Of a stretch of 64,000 nt of DNA, positions 34,358-44,742 are shown piece by piece. The DNA comes from Flavobacteriales bacterium 33_180_T64. Lineage in GTDB: Bacteria; Bacteroidota; Bacteroidia; Flavobacteriales; Flavobacteriaceae. Position 1 is the first letter of the stretch, and each line of letters starts with the position of its first letter. The position numbers and the translations under genes are program-made. Where the stretch lies: assembly GCA_002162685.1 (NCBI GenBank), contig MAAQ01000012.1, forward strand, positions 248,001 through 312,000, written 5' to 3'. The notes below the pieces were generated by a model. That model was not told the DNA's origin. It saw only the letters and a program-made list of their open reading frames with translations, and ran no database searches.

Positions 34358-35356
34358 TTATATTTTATGTTGTATAAATGGATAATCTTCTTGTTCATAA
34401 ACGGCATCATACATCACATTTTTTTCAGGATAAGGCGATTCTTCAGCGAATTTTTCACATTCTAAAACTAATGCTTTAATACGTTTATCAATAATTTTTA
34501 TATCCTCTTCAGAGGCATAGTTTTCAGACAAAATAATATCTTTCACCTGAGTAATAGGGTCTATTTTTTTGTATTCCTCAACCTCTTCTTTCGTTCTATA
34601 ATGTTGAGCATCACTCATTGAGTGACCTCTATAACGATACGTTTTAACTTCTAAAAATGTTGGTCCGCCGCCTGTTCTTGCTCTTGTAATTGCTTCATCA
34701 AAAGCTTCGGCAACTTTAATAGGGTTCATCCCATCAACTGGCCCACAAGGCATTTCATAACCTAAACCTAATTTCCAAATATCAGTATGGTTTGCTGTTC
34801 GCTCTACAGATGTTCCCATTGCATAGCCATTGTTTTCACAAACAAAAACAACAGGCAAATTCCAAAGCATTGCTAAATTAAATGTTTCATGAAGTGACCC
34901 TTGTCTTGCTGCTCCATCTCCAAAACAACAAATTGTCACACCACCTACATCATGATATTTATCACCAAAAGCAATTCCAGCTCCCAAAGGAATTTGACCT
35001 CCTACAATACCATGACCACCATAAAAACGATGCTCTTTAGAAAAGATATGCATCGACCCTCCAAGACCATTAGATGTCCCTGTAGCTTTACCATAGAGTT
35101 CAGCCATAACACGTTTAGGATCAACTCCCATTCCAATTGGCTGGACATGATTTCTATACGCCGTAATCATTTTATCTTTAGTCAAATCCATCGCATGAAG
35201 CGCTCCAGCTAAAACAGCTTCTTGACCATTATACAAGTGAAGAAATCCTCTTACTTTTTGTTGAATATATACTGCAGCAAGTTTATCTTCAAACTTTCTC
35301 CAGAACAACATATCTTCATACCATTTTAGGTATACTTCCTTTGTGATTTTTTGCAT
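34358..35356 (-). CDS. pdhA: Pyruvate dehydrogenase E1 component, alpha subunit
   Basis: 332 residues. The thiamine-diphosphate binding motif GDGAARQGSLHETFNLAMLW...ENNGYAMG is complete, followed by the phosphorylation-loop type region YRYRGHSMSDAQHYRTKEEV. With E1-beta it decarboxylates pyruvate and acetylates the lipoyl arm of E2, encoded 3 nt downstream. Length fits the family. Confidence 0.96.
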   Translation of the reverse strand: MQKITKEVYLKWYEDMLFWRKFEDKLAAVYIQQKVRGFLHLYNGQEAVLAGALHAMDLTKDKMITAYRNHVQPIGMGVDPKRVMAELYGKATGTSNGLGGSMHIFSKEHRFYGGHGIVGGQIPLGAGIAFGDKYHDVGGVTICCFGDGAARQGSLHETFNLAMLWNLPVVFVCENNGYAMGTSVERTANHTDIWKLGLGYEMPCGPVDGMNPIKVAEAFDEAITRARTGGGPTFLEVKTYRYRGHSMSDAQHYRTKEEVEEYKKIDPITQVKDIILSENYASEEDIKIIDKRIKALVLECEKFAEESPYPEKNVMYDAVYEQEDYPFIQHKI

Positions 35357-35445
35357 TGGTAACGTTAATTATTTATACGAATAACAAAAGTAACACTTTA
35401 GTTAGTAATGAAAAAACCGAAAATCGTAAAATTGTTACGAAAACG

Positions 35446-35928
35446 TTATAGATTTGATTTATTAAAAACGAATGGTAATAGGTTAGACAAAGAATTAGAT
35501 TTAGCAATGTTACCTGTTTCTCCCATGAAATAAATTTCTATTGGCACATTTTGTTTTACTTCATACTCTGCAATAGCTTGCCTACATGCTCCACAAGGAG
35601 GTATTGGATTTGTTGTTTTTTGATTTTGAGATGCTGCAGTAATGGCCATCTTAAGTATTTTAGCCTTAGAATATTTTGCTCCTGCATAATAAATAGCTGT
35701 TCGTTCTGCACATAAACCAGATGGATAGGATGCATTTTCTTGATTATTTCCTATAATAACTTCTCCATTATCTAATAGTATAGCGGCTCCAACATAAAAA
35801 TTAGAATATGGCGCATAAGCTTTTTCTCTAGCTTCGACAGCCTGTTTCATCAATAACTGAACATCAACAGGAATATCTTCTAAAGAATCGTAAATAAAAA
35901 ATGTAGATTCAATTTTCACTTCTTTCAT
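35446..35928 (-). CDS. cdd: Cytidine deaminase
   Basis: 160 residues. The zinc site is visible as C73 and E75 in CAERTAIYYAG and C112/C115 in PPCGACRQAI, the CxE...PCxxC pattern of homotetrameric cytidine deaminases. It converts cytidine or deoxycytidine to uridine in pyrimidine salvage. It lies between porV and pdhA on the same strand; a terminator separates it from porV. Confidence 0.95.
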   Translation of the reverse strand: MKEVKIESTFFIYDSLEDIPVDVQLLMKQAVEAREKAYAPYSNFYVGAAILLDNGEVIIGNNQENASYPSGLCAERTAIYYAGAKYSKAKILKMAITAASQNQKTTNPIPPCGACRQAIAEYEVKQNVPIEIYFMGETGNIAKSNSLSNLLPFVFNKSNL

Positions 35929-35945
35929 TACAAACAGTATTAGAC

Positions 35946-35980
35946 AAAAAAACTATTGCTTGCAGACAATAGTTTTTTTA
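35946..35980 (-). terminator. Intrinsic terminator upstream of porV stop, shared context with cdd
   Basis: Stem AAAAACTATTG / CAATAGTTTTT around an 8-nt loop with flanking A/T tracts, located between the porV stop codon and the cdd start codon on the minus strand. It ends the porU-porV transcript. Confidence 0.85.
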
Positions 35981-35999
35981 TTATATTTTTTATTGACTA

Positions 36000-37265
36000 T
36001 TAATATTCGTCATACTCGCCATCTCCAAAATTAAACGTTAGAGAAAAACGCAATGTGTTTTCTAACGGGCTTTGAACTTTTGATGCTGAGAACAAATAAG
36101 ACAAATCAATATTGATAGTTGTATACTTAAATCCTGCGCCTAAAGCAAAAAACTTCCGTGCTCCTTTTTCATCACTTTCATTAAAATACCCAGCTCTAAA
36201 AGCAAATGAATCTTGGTATAAATACTCAGCACCTAATGCCCAAGTAAATTCTTTTAATTCTTCACTAAAACCTCCAGGTGCATCACCAAAAGACTGAAAT
36301 ACTCCTGATAAGAAACTCACATCGTTAGCTTGTCCTTGAGTAATAATTGTAGGTTCGCTTTCATCAATATCTGGAGTAGAAGCATCATCTACAGTTTGTT
36401 CACCATCACCATCGGTATCAACAAAACCAAATAAAGGAGGTGTTGGCACTAACAACTTAGTTACCTCAGCAGTAACCGATAATTTATTATAATCGTCAAA
36501 AATAAAATCAAAACCTCCTCCAACTCTTAGATTAGTTGGTAAGAAATTTTCTCTTCCACCATCATCATACTTTATTTTAGGACCTAAATTTTGAATTGCA
36601 AAACCAAAACGTGTTCTTCCGTTGAAACTATCATAAGCCTCTTCTTCACTTTGATAAAATCCTGAAATATCTACGCCAAAAGATCCTGCTGCACTTGCAT
36701 TTGCATCTACAGCTTGAATTCTTAAATCTGAACGTAAGTAACGCAATGCTACAGACATAGCAAATTGATCTGCTAATCGTAACGTATAAGATGCATCTAC
36801 TGTAAATTCATTAGGTTTCTCTATTAAAGGTTCAGAAAACTCATCTGGTCGAATTTCAATTTCTCCTAAACCGAAATATTTAAAACTGAATCCAAACGCA
36901 CTTCTGTCATCAATTCTATTAAAATAGGTAAGGTATGCAATTGAAATATCGTTAACTAACTTACTTAAGTAAGGTGTATAACTTACAGCTATTCCTGATT
37001 TTGATTCAGAGAATGCATATTTAGCAGCATTCCATTGTTGTGAATAAGCATCTACTGAAGTAGCAACTCCCATATCTCCCATAGCAGCTGCTCGAGCATC
37101 TGGAGCAATAAGCATAAAAGGAACTCCAGTTGTAATTACTGTAGATTGATTTGGAAATGTTATGGTCTCTTGGGCATTAGAAAAATTAAATACCGTAAGT
37201 ACAATAAGGGCTAAAATGTATTTTTTCATATGTAAATTCATGTTCATAGCAATGCGCTTTATCAT
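36000..37265 (-). CDS. porV: Type IX secretion outer-membrane protein PorV (LptO)
   Basis: 421 residues. The N terminus contains a signal peptide (MKKYILALIVLTVFNFSNAQ) that starts 12 codons into the open frame, so the true start may be a later ATG. The block VPFMLIAPDARAAAMGDMGVATSVDAYSQQWNAAKYAF is diagnostic for PorV, an FadL-like outer-membrane barrel. PorV shuttles T9SS substrates from the translocon to the attachment complex with PorU. It lies 29 nt downstream of porU in one transcript. Confidence 0.95.
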   Translation of the reverse strand: MIKRIAMNMNLHMKKYILALIVLTVFNFSNAQETITFPNQSTVITTGVPFMLIAPDARAAAMGDMGVATSVDAYSQQWNAAKYAFSESKSGIAVSYTPYLSKLVNDISIAYLTYFNRIDDRSAFGFSFKYFGLGEIEIRPDEFSEPLIEKPNEFTVDASYTLRLADQFAMSVALRYLRSDLRIQAVDANASAAGSFGVDISGFYQSEEEAYDSFNGRTRFGFAIQNLGPKIKYDDGGRENFLPTNLRVGGGFDFIFDDYNKLSVTAEVTKLLVPTPPLFGFVDTDGDGEQTVDDASTPDIDESEPTIITQGQANDVSFLSGVFQSFGDAPGGFSEELKEFTWALGAEYLYQDSFAFRAGYFNESDEKGARKFFALGAGFKYTTINIDLSYLFSASKVQSPLENTLRFSLTFNFGDGEYDEY

Positions 37266-37294
37266 TGCATATATTAAGCAAATATAAATTTTTA

Positions 37295-40200
37295 TTATAG
37301 TATGACAAGTTTTTCGATCTTTTCGACTTGTTTATTTAGACTATTAGATCTCACTTTTAGTTTATAAATGTAAACTCCTTTTCCAATTTTATCACCAAAA
37401 TCATCTCTTCCATCCCAGACAATATCTTTAGAAAGCGAGCTTGTAACTTTACTTCCTCCAGACGTTTGGCCATTTAATGTTCTCACTAATTTTCCTGACA
37501 CAGTAAAGATCTGTACTGAAACGTCTAAAACATCAGAACTATTGTGGTTAAACCAAAATTCTGTATAATCTATAAAGGGATTTGGGTAATTTAACACATT
37601 ACTAATTACTAATTCTTCATCTTTATCTCTTACTAAAAATTCAATTTCTGCAGTAGAAGAATTATTATAAACATCCCAAGCTTTAAGTGTTAAGGTATGT
37701 AATCCTGATTCTAAATCTCTAAAAGGATAACTTAACTTTCCGTTTTGATAATCATCAATATTTGCTTGATAATAGTCATTTAATACAAATGGATTGGTTT
37801 CATCATTATCTATAATTGCAATGATATCATGGCCTATCCCACTGGCTGTATTAATTCCATTATCATCTTGAAGTTTAGCAAGAAGTGTTGGTTGCTCATT
37901 CGTAATCCCTCCAGACACAAAATTTTCATCATTCATAAATAGGTTTATTACTGGACCAATATTATCTTCTTCTGCATTTTCATTAATTCCACCAACTTGT
38001 ATATCAAAATTGTAACCTGATTTATCATCTAAAATATTGTCTTGTTTAGAATAAAAGCTCACTTTTCCAGAACCAACAGGAATACCAATGTCTCTTGGCA
38101 CTACAAATTCAAAATTAAATTGACCATTTGTAACCGTTGCTTGTCCTTTAAATATTGTTTCTCCTAAAGTTTTAAAATCTAATAGAATTAACTCGCCATT
38201 TTCACTTGCCCCATTATTACCAAGTGTTTGCCTATCAATTTCTTTATCAAAAACTGTAGCGGTTAAAATGCCGTTATAATTTGATAAAAAATTTCCTGAA
38301 GTATCATAAACTTCTCCAGACATTTTTACACGATCTAACGCTTTTAATGGCTCATTAAAATTTGTAATATCTACATCATTCACTTGAGTTAATCGAATCT
38401 CAGGTCTTGCAAAAGCTAATTTCATTGCTGGATCTCCTATATAAAACACTAATGATTTTTGAGGATTCCCAGAAAGTGCAGCATCATTTTTAGTTAGTCT
38501 TAATGCTTCAGCCATACTTGGATAATCATTTGACCCATAATTAAATAAATAGCCTTCTAAAATTTCATTATAACCTACACCAGATGTCACAAAAATTTGT
38601 CTTGTAGTTGTTATTAAAGCGATAGACCCTCCATCTTTATTCCAATATGTATACTCTCCAGCAGTAAGTCTATGAGGATTATCAAACTTGGTATATTCAC
38701 AAGTAACAGTAACAAACAAATTGAATTTACATACATTTCTAATGTCTTGCGCATCAACTTTAGTAAATATTCTTTCAGAAGCTAGTCCATCTTCTCCTCC
38801 ATGCCCGAAATAATTAACAACTAATGCACCAACTTCAAGAGCATCTTTAATTGCCTTATTCACTGCTGGATAACGTTCTCCACTCGATGTAGATTCTTGT
38901 TGATATGAATCTGAATGAATCTTGACTACATTAATGAAAGGTTTTTCTCCAGTAACTTCATTACCAATTGCATCTGTTGTTCCTTGTAATATTTGCTCCC
39001 ATGAATCATCAACATCATCAGAAATCGTGATAAAATTAGTTCTCCAACTTCCAAAAGCTTCTTCTGCGTAATAGCCTTCAACTTTATCAACTAATTCTTT
39101 AGCTCTTTGAGGAGAATCTGCCAATATTCTACCTACAGCGATATCTAAACGATCTTGAATATTCATTTGACCTTCATTTTCGTCCATCATTCCGTAGAAA
39201 TCATCAGAGATAAAAGAAGACGTTAAACTAAAGCTATTTTTAGAGTTCCAGATTGGTATAATGTTAGTATTATTAGAAATTCTATCTTTATAATCATAGG
39301 ACGCATCACCAAATAAACATAAATACTTAAGTCGTCTTGACGGGCTACTTGCGTTATTATAAACATAACGCACCATGTTTCTTATTGCTGCAATATCTTG
39401 ATTTCCTGAACTAAATTCATTATAAATTTCGTTCAGAGTTAAAACTTTAACATTAATATTATATTTATCTCTATTTATTTGAGCTAATCGTTCAGCTTGA
39501 GACACATAATTATTATGAGACACAATGATGTAATCTACATCTTGAAATTCACCTTGATCATTTTGAAAAATTGTGCCTTTAATATTCTGATTACTAACAC
39601 TTGTATTCGCATCTCTAGAGGGTTGAAAATAATCTAAACTTGTAACTATTATATATTTTTTAGCTGTACCTGCTACATCTTTAAAGCTTAATGTCTGACT
39701 TTGATCACTATTAAAAACTGCTGTCGTGTTATATTTATCTGAAATATCCCAAACTTCTTGAATAGTATTAGAATTGCTAATTGTATATTCTACTATTCCT
39801 GGATTTAATGCAACTTCATCATTTTTGAAAACAAATTGAGAACCTTCAAAACTCAAGCCTCTTGTTGCCTCGATGGAGATATAATCTAAGTAGCCCAAAG
39901 CTCCTGGATTACCATTATTATTATAAATTAGATCAACAGATATTTCTGCAGACAATAAATTTATTTCATTTTGATAAGAATCACCCGATGCAAGTACAGG
40001 ATCATCAACAATTGAAAAACCTAGAGTATTAACTAAAGTACCATTTACAACAACCTGCATGTTAGTTATTACAGATCCACTAACACCTGCAGCAAGAACT
40101 TTAATTTTTGCTGGCTCTGTAGTAACTAGATTAGGGAAACTAAAATTAAATTGTTTCTCATTTTCAATATCAAAACGCTCACCAAACCACTGTCTTCCAA

Positions 40201-41140
40201 ACTTAGCTAAGTTATGTTCATCTACTTCATGAAATTGATAATCTTGAAATGTATTAACTTGAATTGTAGGGTCTTCTTCAGGCTGATTTAATGAAGTTAT
40301 ACGCTTACCAAAAGTACCAGAGCTATTTACAAAGTAATACGATTTATCCGAATAGAGATTTATATTTGTATCACTCTCCTCGCTATATTCAGTAGGTCCT
40401 TCAGCATAAAACAAAATATAATCGTCGTTATTAAAAACTCCATCTTCTTCTCCAATAAACCTAACAGCATTTTCTGTAAGATCAATAGGATAAAAACCAC
40501 TATTAGGCAAAGGCAACATAGCACCGCCATTTCCAAAAACCTTAATAGTCCTTGGGTCAACATTAGTATTAACTCCTATCGAATTCAAAAATCCTTTGCT
40601 TAATCTAAAAACCCCAGATTTTTCTACATAAAATTTATGCCAATCTCCTGAACTCAATACTGAATTTGTAATTTCATTTGCATTTTGACCATTTCTATTC
40701 GCTAAGCTTCCATATTCATAATTAATTGTAAAAGCTGTAATCTTTTTGTAAACACCTCTATCGTTTATTATTGGTATAAGTTCTAGATAAGCAGATATAT
40801 TTCCTCTATCAATAGCATTTCTAAGAATTATTTTTGGTGCTTTTGGAATCGTCTCAATAGGCAATTCTTTAAGTTCGGCTCTACTTATATTCTGATAGGT
40901 AACTTGACTTATCTCAATAGACTCCTCATTAATATAAGACGATTCCTCCCATTGTGCATAGAACTTAAGACCTTCTTTTCGCGAAAAGCTAAAATGCTTA
41001 TAATCAAATCCAGGAACTTCAATTTTAGAACTTTCAGTTTCTAGTACTCGAGACTCTTCCCAAGTAATATTAAATTGCTTTTGCTGAGAATAACTAAAAA
41101 ACGAAAATAGGATTAAAGAAAAGAGTAAGTATTTTTTCAT
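37295..41140 (-). CDS. porU: Type IX secretion system sortase PorU
   Basis: 1281 residues with signal peptide (MKKYLLFSLILFSFFSYSQ). The central gingipain-like C25 peptidase domain carries the catalytic histidine in NYFGHGGEDG (about 779) and cysteine in FVTVTCEYTKFDNP (about 812). The C-terminal domain resembles a T9SS sorting region (NYPNPFIDYTEFWF ... VYIYKLKVRS) that is retained in PorU. The enzyme cuts off sorting domains of T9SS cargo at the cell surface. Transcribed with porV and divergent from gldJ, the standard Flavobacteria order. Confidence 0.96.
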   Translation of the reverse strand: MKKYLLFSLILFSFFSYSQQKQFNITWEESRVLETESSKIEVPGFDYKHFSFSRKEGLKFYAQWEESSYINEESIEISQVTYQNISRAELKELPIETIPKAPKIILRNAIDRGNISAYLELIPIINDRGVYKKITAFTINYEYGSLANRNGQNANEITNSVLSSGDWHKFYVEKSGVFRLSKGFLNSIGVNTNVDPRTIKVFGNGGAMLPLPNSGFYPIDLTENAVRFIGEEDGVFNNDDYILFYAEGPTEYSEESDTNINLYSDKSYYFVNSSGTFGKRITSLNQPEEDPTIQVNTFQDYQFHEVDEHNLAKFGRQWFGERFDIENEKQFNFSFPNLVTTEPAKIKVLAAGVSGSVITNMQVVVNGTLVNTLGFSIVDDPVLASGDSYQNEINLLSAEISVDLIYNNNGNPGALGYLDYISIEATRGLSFEGSQFVFKNDEVALNPGIVEYTISNSNTIQEVWDISDKYNTTAVFNSDQSQTLSFKDVAGTAKKYIIVTSLDYFQPSRDANTSVSNQNIKGTIFQNDQGEFQDVDYIIVSHNNYVSQAERLAQINRDKYNINVKVLTLNEIYNEFSSGNQDIAAIRNMVRYVYNNASSPSRRLKYLCLFGDASYDYKDRISNNTNIIPIWNSKNSFSLTSSFISDDFYGMMDENEGQMNIQDRLDIAVGRILADSPQRAKELVDKVEGYYAEEAFGSWRTNFITISDDVDDSWEQILQGTTDAIGNEVTGEKPFINVVKIHSDSYQQESTSSGERYPAVNKAIKDALEVGALVVNYFGHGGEDGLASERIFTKVDAQDIRNVCKFNLFVTVTCEYTKFDNPHRLTAGEYTYWNKDGGSIALITTTRQIFVTSGVGYNEILEGYLFNYGSNDYPSMAEALRLTKNDAALSGNPQKSLVFYIGDPAMKLAFARPEIRLTQVNDVDITNFNEPLKALDRVKMSGEVYDTSGNFLSNYNGILTATVFDKEIDRQTLGNNGASENGELILLDFKTLGETIFKGQATVTNGQFNFEFVVPRDIGIPVGSGKVSFYSKQDNILDDKSGYNFDIQVGGINENAEEDNIGPVINLFMNDENFVSGGITNEQPTLLAKLQDDNGINTASGIGHDIIAIIDNDETNPFVLNDYYQANIDDYQNGKLSYPFRDLESGLHTLTLKAWDVYNNSSTAEIEFLVRDKDEELVISNVLNYPNPFIDYTEFWFNHNSSDVLDVSVQIFTVSGKLVRTLNGQTSGGSKVTSSLSKDIVWDGRDDFGDKIGKGVYIYKLKVRSNSLNKQVEKIEKLVIL

Positions 41141-41399
41141 AGTAAAATAACGTCTATAAACTCGTGATAGTATAGAGTCTCAATTTTTTATTCAAAATTA
41201 CAACAATAATTGATTTATTCCTCCGTTATTAAAAACAAAATACATCGATAAACTGATTAAAAATCCGTTATTGTGTTCAAAAAAGAGGATGAAATGCAGC
41301 GTTTTTTACATGAATTTAGCAAAAAATGTTGTTATTTTACCTTTAATTACTATATTGCGTCTCTAAAAATTAAATTAGCTTACTTAAAAAAGTATGGAT

Positions 41400-43073
41400 A
41401 TGAAAAACGTCTTAAATCTAAGGATACTAATAGCCCTAGTATTATCTTTAACAATTGTTAGCTGTAGCAGGAACTCTTCTTCAAATAATATGTCTAGAGC
41501 AACAGGATGGAAAATCAACGATAAAAATGGTGGTTTCCAGTACAATGACAAATTCCAAGAACAAGAAACTGGGCCTGGATTAGTCTTTGTAGAAGGTGGT
41601 ACTTTTACAATGGGAAAAGTACAAGATGATGTTATGCATGATTGGAATAATTCACCAAACCAACAACACATTCAATCATTCTATATGGACGAAAGTGAAG
41701 TTACCAACAAGATGTATACTGAATACCTTGATTGGATTAAAAGAACATATCCGCCAGAAGAAGAAAATTATAGATTAATATACGAAGGAGCACTTCCAGA
41801 TACATTAGTATGGAGAAATCGTTTAGGTTATGCCGAAATGATGACTGAAAATTACTTACGTCATCCTGGTTATGGAGAATATCCTGTTGTTGGAGTAAGT
41901 TGGATTCAAGCCGTTGAATTTGCTAACTGGAGAACAGATAGAGTTGCTGAAATGGATTTACAAAATGCTGGGTATCTTGAAAGAGATACGCATTTAATGT
42001 CTTCAGCTGAAAGTAACTTTAATGTAGATACATATATCAATGCACCAACTCAAACTTATGGTGGTAATGATTCTATTATTAATCCAGAGAAATCAAGACG
42101 TAGAGTACAAACTACAGCGGCTGGTGACACAATTAATAGATTTGCCAGAAGAGAATCTGGTATTATATCTCCTGATTACAGACTTCCTACCGAAGCTGAA
42201 TGGGAATACGCAGCACTTGGGATGAGCGAATTAAGAAGTTTTAATGTTTATAGAGGGCGTAAAAAATACCCATGGGATGGTCAATATACACGTTCAGGTA
42301 AACGTAAAACTAAAGGAGATCAATTAGCTAATTTCAAACAAGGAAAAGGTGATTACGGTGGAATTGCAGGTTGGTCTGACGATGGTGCAGATATCACTGC
42401 TCAAGTAATGTCATACGAACCTAATGATTACGGTATTTATGATATGGCTGGTAATGTTGCCGAATGGGTTGCTGATGTTTATAGACCAATTGTTGATGAT
42501 GAATTTAATGATTTCAACTATGTCAGAGGTAATGTATACTACAAAAATGCGATCAATGAAGATGGTACTGTTAAAATAATTACACCTGATGAAATTGTTT
42601 ACGATACTCTTAGTAATGGTAGGCTCGTTGCTAGAAACTTACCTGGTGAAATTTTACAAGTCCCAGTTGATGAAAATGAAACTTATTTAAGAACCAATTT
42701 TGATAAAAGTGATAACATAAACTTTAGAGATGGTGATGTAAGATCTTCTCGCCAATATGCTGATAGTTTTGGTGAAGATGATACTGACGAGAATAATACA
42801 GATAAAATGTATAATTCTCCTAAACATAACGTTGAAAGAGATTCTACAGGAGCTCTTATAAAAGAATATGACACTTCTAACCAAAGAACATCTTTAATTA
42901 ATGATGAAGTAAGAGTTTATAAAGGTGGTTCTTGGAGAGATAGAGCGTATTGGATTGACCCAGCACAACGTAGATATTTCCCACAAGATATGGCTACAGA
43001 TTACATTGGATTTAGATGTGCAATGTCTAGAGTTGGTTCAAAATCTCAAGGTGCAGGAAAGAAAAGAAACTAA
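41400..43073 (+). CDS. gldJ: Gliding motility lipoprotein GldJ
   Basis: 557 residues from the ATG at 41400 (another ATG lies two codons earlier). Lipoprotein signal MKNVLNLRILIALVLSLTIVSC. The body is an SUMF1/formylglycine-generating-enzyme-like fold (LVFVEGGTFTMGKVQDD, DESEVTNKMYTEYLDW, YRLPTEAEWEYAALG, YDMAGNVAEWVADVY, VYKGGSWRDRAYWIDP, GFRCAMSR) with a long insertion at about 360-490. GldJ stabilises GldK and other motor parts and is essential for gliding and type IX secretion. Position next to porU and murF is the usual synteny. Confidence 0.95.
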   Translation: MKNVLNLRILIALVLSLTIVSCSRNSSSNNMSRATGWKINDKNGGFQYNDKFQEQETGPGLVFVEGGTFTMGKVQDDVMHDWNNSPNQQHIQSFYMDESEVTNKMYTEYLDWIKRTYPPEEENYRLIYEGALPDTLVWRNRLGYAEMMTENYLRHPGYGEYPVVGVSWIQAVEFANWRTDRVAEMDLQNAGYLERDTHLMSSAESNFNVDTYINAPTQTYGGNDSIINPEKSRRRVQTTAAGDTINRFARRESGIISPDYRLPTEAEWEYAALGMSELRSFNVYRGRKKYPWDGQYTRSGKRKTKGDQLANFKQGKGDYGGIAGWSDDGADITAQVMSYEPNDYGIYDMAGNVAEWVADVYRPIVDDEFNDFNYVRGNVYYKNAINEDGTVKIITPDEIVYDTLSNGRLVARNLPGEILQVPVDENETYLRTNFDKSDNINFRDGDVRSSRQYADSFGEDDTDENNTDKMYNSPKHNVERDSTGALIKEYDTSNQRTSLINDEVRVYKGGSWRDRAYWIDPAQRRYFPQDMATDYIGFRCAMSRVGSKSQGAGKKRN

Positions 43074-43094
43074 TCTTTTTTAAAATATAAATTT

Positions 43095-43127
43095 AAAGTC
43101 CTAATCAAATTGATTAGGACTTTTTTA
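43095..43127 (+). terminator. Intrinsic terminator of gldJ
   Basis: Stem AAAGTCCTAATCA / TGATTAGGACTTT with a 3-nt loop and T tract, before the murF start. Confidence 0.9.
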
Positions 43128-43140
43128 TTACATTTAGTTC

Positions 43141-44406
43141 ATGAAATTAGAAACGATTTATGAACACTTTTTAAAGTGTGACACTATCTGCACAGACACC
43201 AGAAAAATCACAAAAAACTGCATGTTTTTTGCTCTAAAAGGGGATAATTTTAATGGTAACACCTTTGCTGAAGATGCAATTAAGCAAGGAGCTTCTTTTG
43301 CTATTATAGATGAAGATGGCTTTAAAAAAAACAATCAATTCATTTTAGTTCATAATGTCTTAAACGTATTACAAGATCTAGCGAGACACCATCGTAAAAC
43401 TCTAAATATTCCAATTATATCACTTACCGGAAGTAATGGAAAAACGACAACAAAAGAGCTTATAAATTGCGTTCTCTCAAAAACACACAATACCTCTGCT
43501 ACTATAGGTAACCTAAACAATCATATAGGCGTTCCTTTAACCTTATTGAGTATGACCAATACTACAGAAATAGGTATTGTAGAAATGGGTGCAAATCATC
43601 AAAAGGAAATAGAATTTTTAGCAAACATAGCTTTACCAGATTACGGACTTATTACAAATTTCGGAAAAGCTCATCTTGAAGGCTTTGGTAGTATAGAAGG
43701 TGTAATTAAAGGGAAATCAGAATTATACACCCATTTAAAAGCTCACAATAAAACCATTTTTGTAAATAAAAATGATGAACTTCAAATGAAAGAAGCAGGA
43801 AATTATAATCAATTAATACCATTGGGTTTAAATACAACATTACTAAAATCACAACCATATATTAATTTAAGATTTAAAAATCATACAATTAAAACCCATT
43901 TAACTGGCGCTTATAATTTCAATAATATAGCTATAGCTATAGCAATTGGGCAATATTTTAAAGTTCAAGACAAGCAAATTATAAATGCAATAGAAAACTA
44001 TATCCCAAGTAATAATAGATCACAAATTATAGAAAGAAAAGGTCATCACATTATATTAGATGCTTATAATGCAAACCCAACAAGTATGATTGCAGCCTTA
44101 TCAAATTTTGACGATCAAGAACACACAAATAAAATTGCTATTCTTGGTGATATGTTTGAATTAGGAGCAGAAACTGAAATAGAACATCAGTCGATAGTAG
44201 ATTTTGCTAATCATTTAGGTCTAGAACATGTAATTTTAGTTGGTGAACATTTTTTTAACACCCAAATTAAATACGAAAACATGTCTTATTTTAAATCATT
44301 TAATGATTTTAAAAAACAACTTGATACGTTTCAGTTTAAAAATAAAATGTTTCTTATTAAAGGCTCTAGAGGCATGGCTTTGGAACGAATTTTAGATGTA
44401 TTATAA
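43141..44406 (+). CDS. murF: UDP-N-acetylmuramoyl-tripeptide--D-alanyl-D-alanine ligase
   Basis: 421 residues. Mur ligase order is clear: N-terminal UDP-binding domain (SICxxTRKITKNCMFFALKGDNFNGN type), P-loop SLTGSNGKTTTKEL at about 97-110, central ATPase motifs (EMGANHQKEIEFLA) and the C-terminal domain (LDAYNANPTSMIAAL, AILGDMFELG). MurF adds D-Ala-D-Ala to the muramyl tripeptide in the cytoplasm. It follows gldJ, with a terminator between them that may be leaky. Confidence 0.95.
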   Translation: MKLETIYEHFLKCDTICTDTRKITKNCMFFALKGDNFNGNTFAEDAIKQGASFAIIDEDGFKKNNQFILVHNVLNVLQDLARHHRKTLNIPIISLTGSNGKTTTKELINCVLSKTHNTSATIGNLNNHIGVPLTLLSMTNTTEIGIVEMGANHQKEIEFLANIALPDYGLITNFGKAHLEGFGSIEGVIKGKSELYTHLKAHNKTIFVNKNDELQMKEAGNYNQLIPLGLNTTLLKSQPYINLRFKNHTIKTHLTGAYNFNNIAIAIAIGQYFKVQDKQIINAIENYIPSNNRSQIIERKGHHIILDAYNANPTSMIAALSNFDDQEHTNKIAILGDMFELGAETEIEHQSIVDFANHLGLEHVILVGEHFFNTQIKYENMSYFKSFNDFKKQLDTFQFKNKMFLIKGSRGMALERILDVL

Positions 44407-44508
44407 TTATAGCCATTTAAAGCTATAATACACGAGCCCTTTATTCCTAAACAAATCAAAACAGAAACTATATAAAACCAAAAAAGCCTACAGAAATGTA
44501 GACTTTTG

Positions 44509-44583
44509 TGGGCGCGAAGGGATTCGAACCCCTGACCCCTTGGGTGTAAACCAAGTGCTCTGAACCAACTGAGCTACGCGCCC
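44509..44583 (-). tRNA. tRNA-Val (anticodon TAC)
   Basis: On the minus strand the sequence folds as a full cloverleaf: acceptor GGGCGCG / CGCGCCC, D arm GCTCAGTTGG, anticodon stem CTTGG / CCAAG with loop TTTACAC (anticodon TAC, reading GTA), variable loop, and T arm with GGTTCGAATC. The discriminator is A; CCA is not encoded. It lies alone between murF and the membrane-protein gene. Confidence 0.96.
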
Positions 44584-44742
44584 TAAATATTGGACTGCAA
44601 ATATAGTCGAGTTTTTTAATTCCCAAAAGCTTTTTTGAAAAAAAATGAAATATTTTTTTCAAGTCATTAAGCTTCAAAAAAATAAGGTTCTTAATCATGT
44701 TCTAATTTATTTTAATATTTTTAAACTTTATAATATGACACT

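Noticed and set aside
34901-35212. Open frame antisense to pdhA
   Set aside because: Shadow of the conserved E1-alpha gene.
41273-41461. Short open frame upstream of gldJ
   Set aside because: It overlaps the gldJ leader and start, has no recognisable features, and is out of frame with gldJ.
44468-44698. A 76-codon open frame on the minus strand
   Set aside because: It runs through the tRNA-Val gene; the tRNA cloverleaf explains the sequence.
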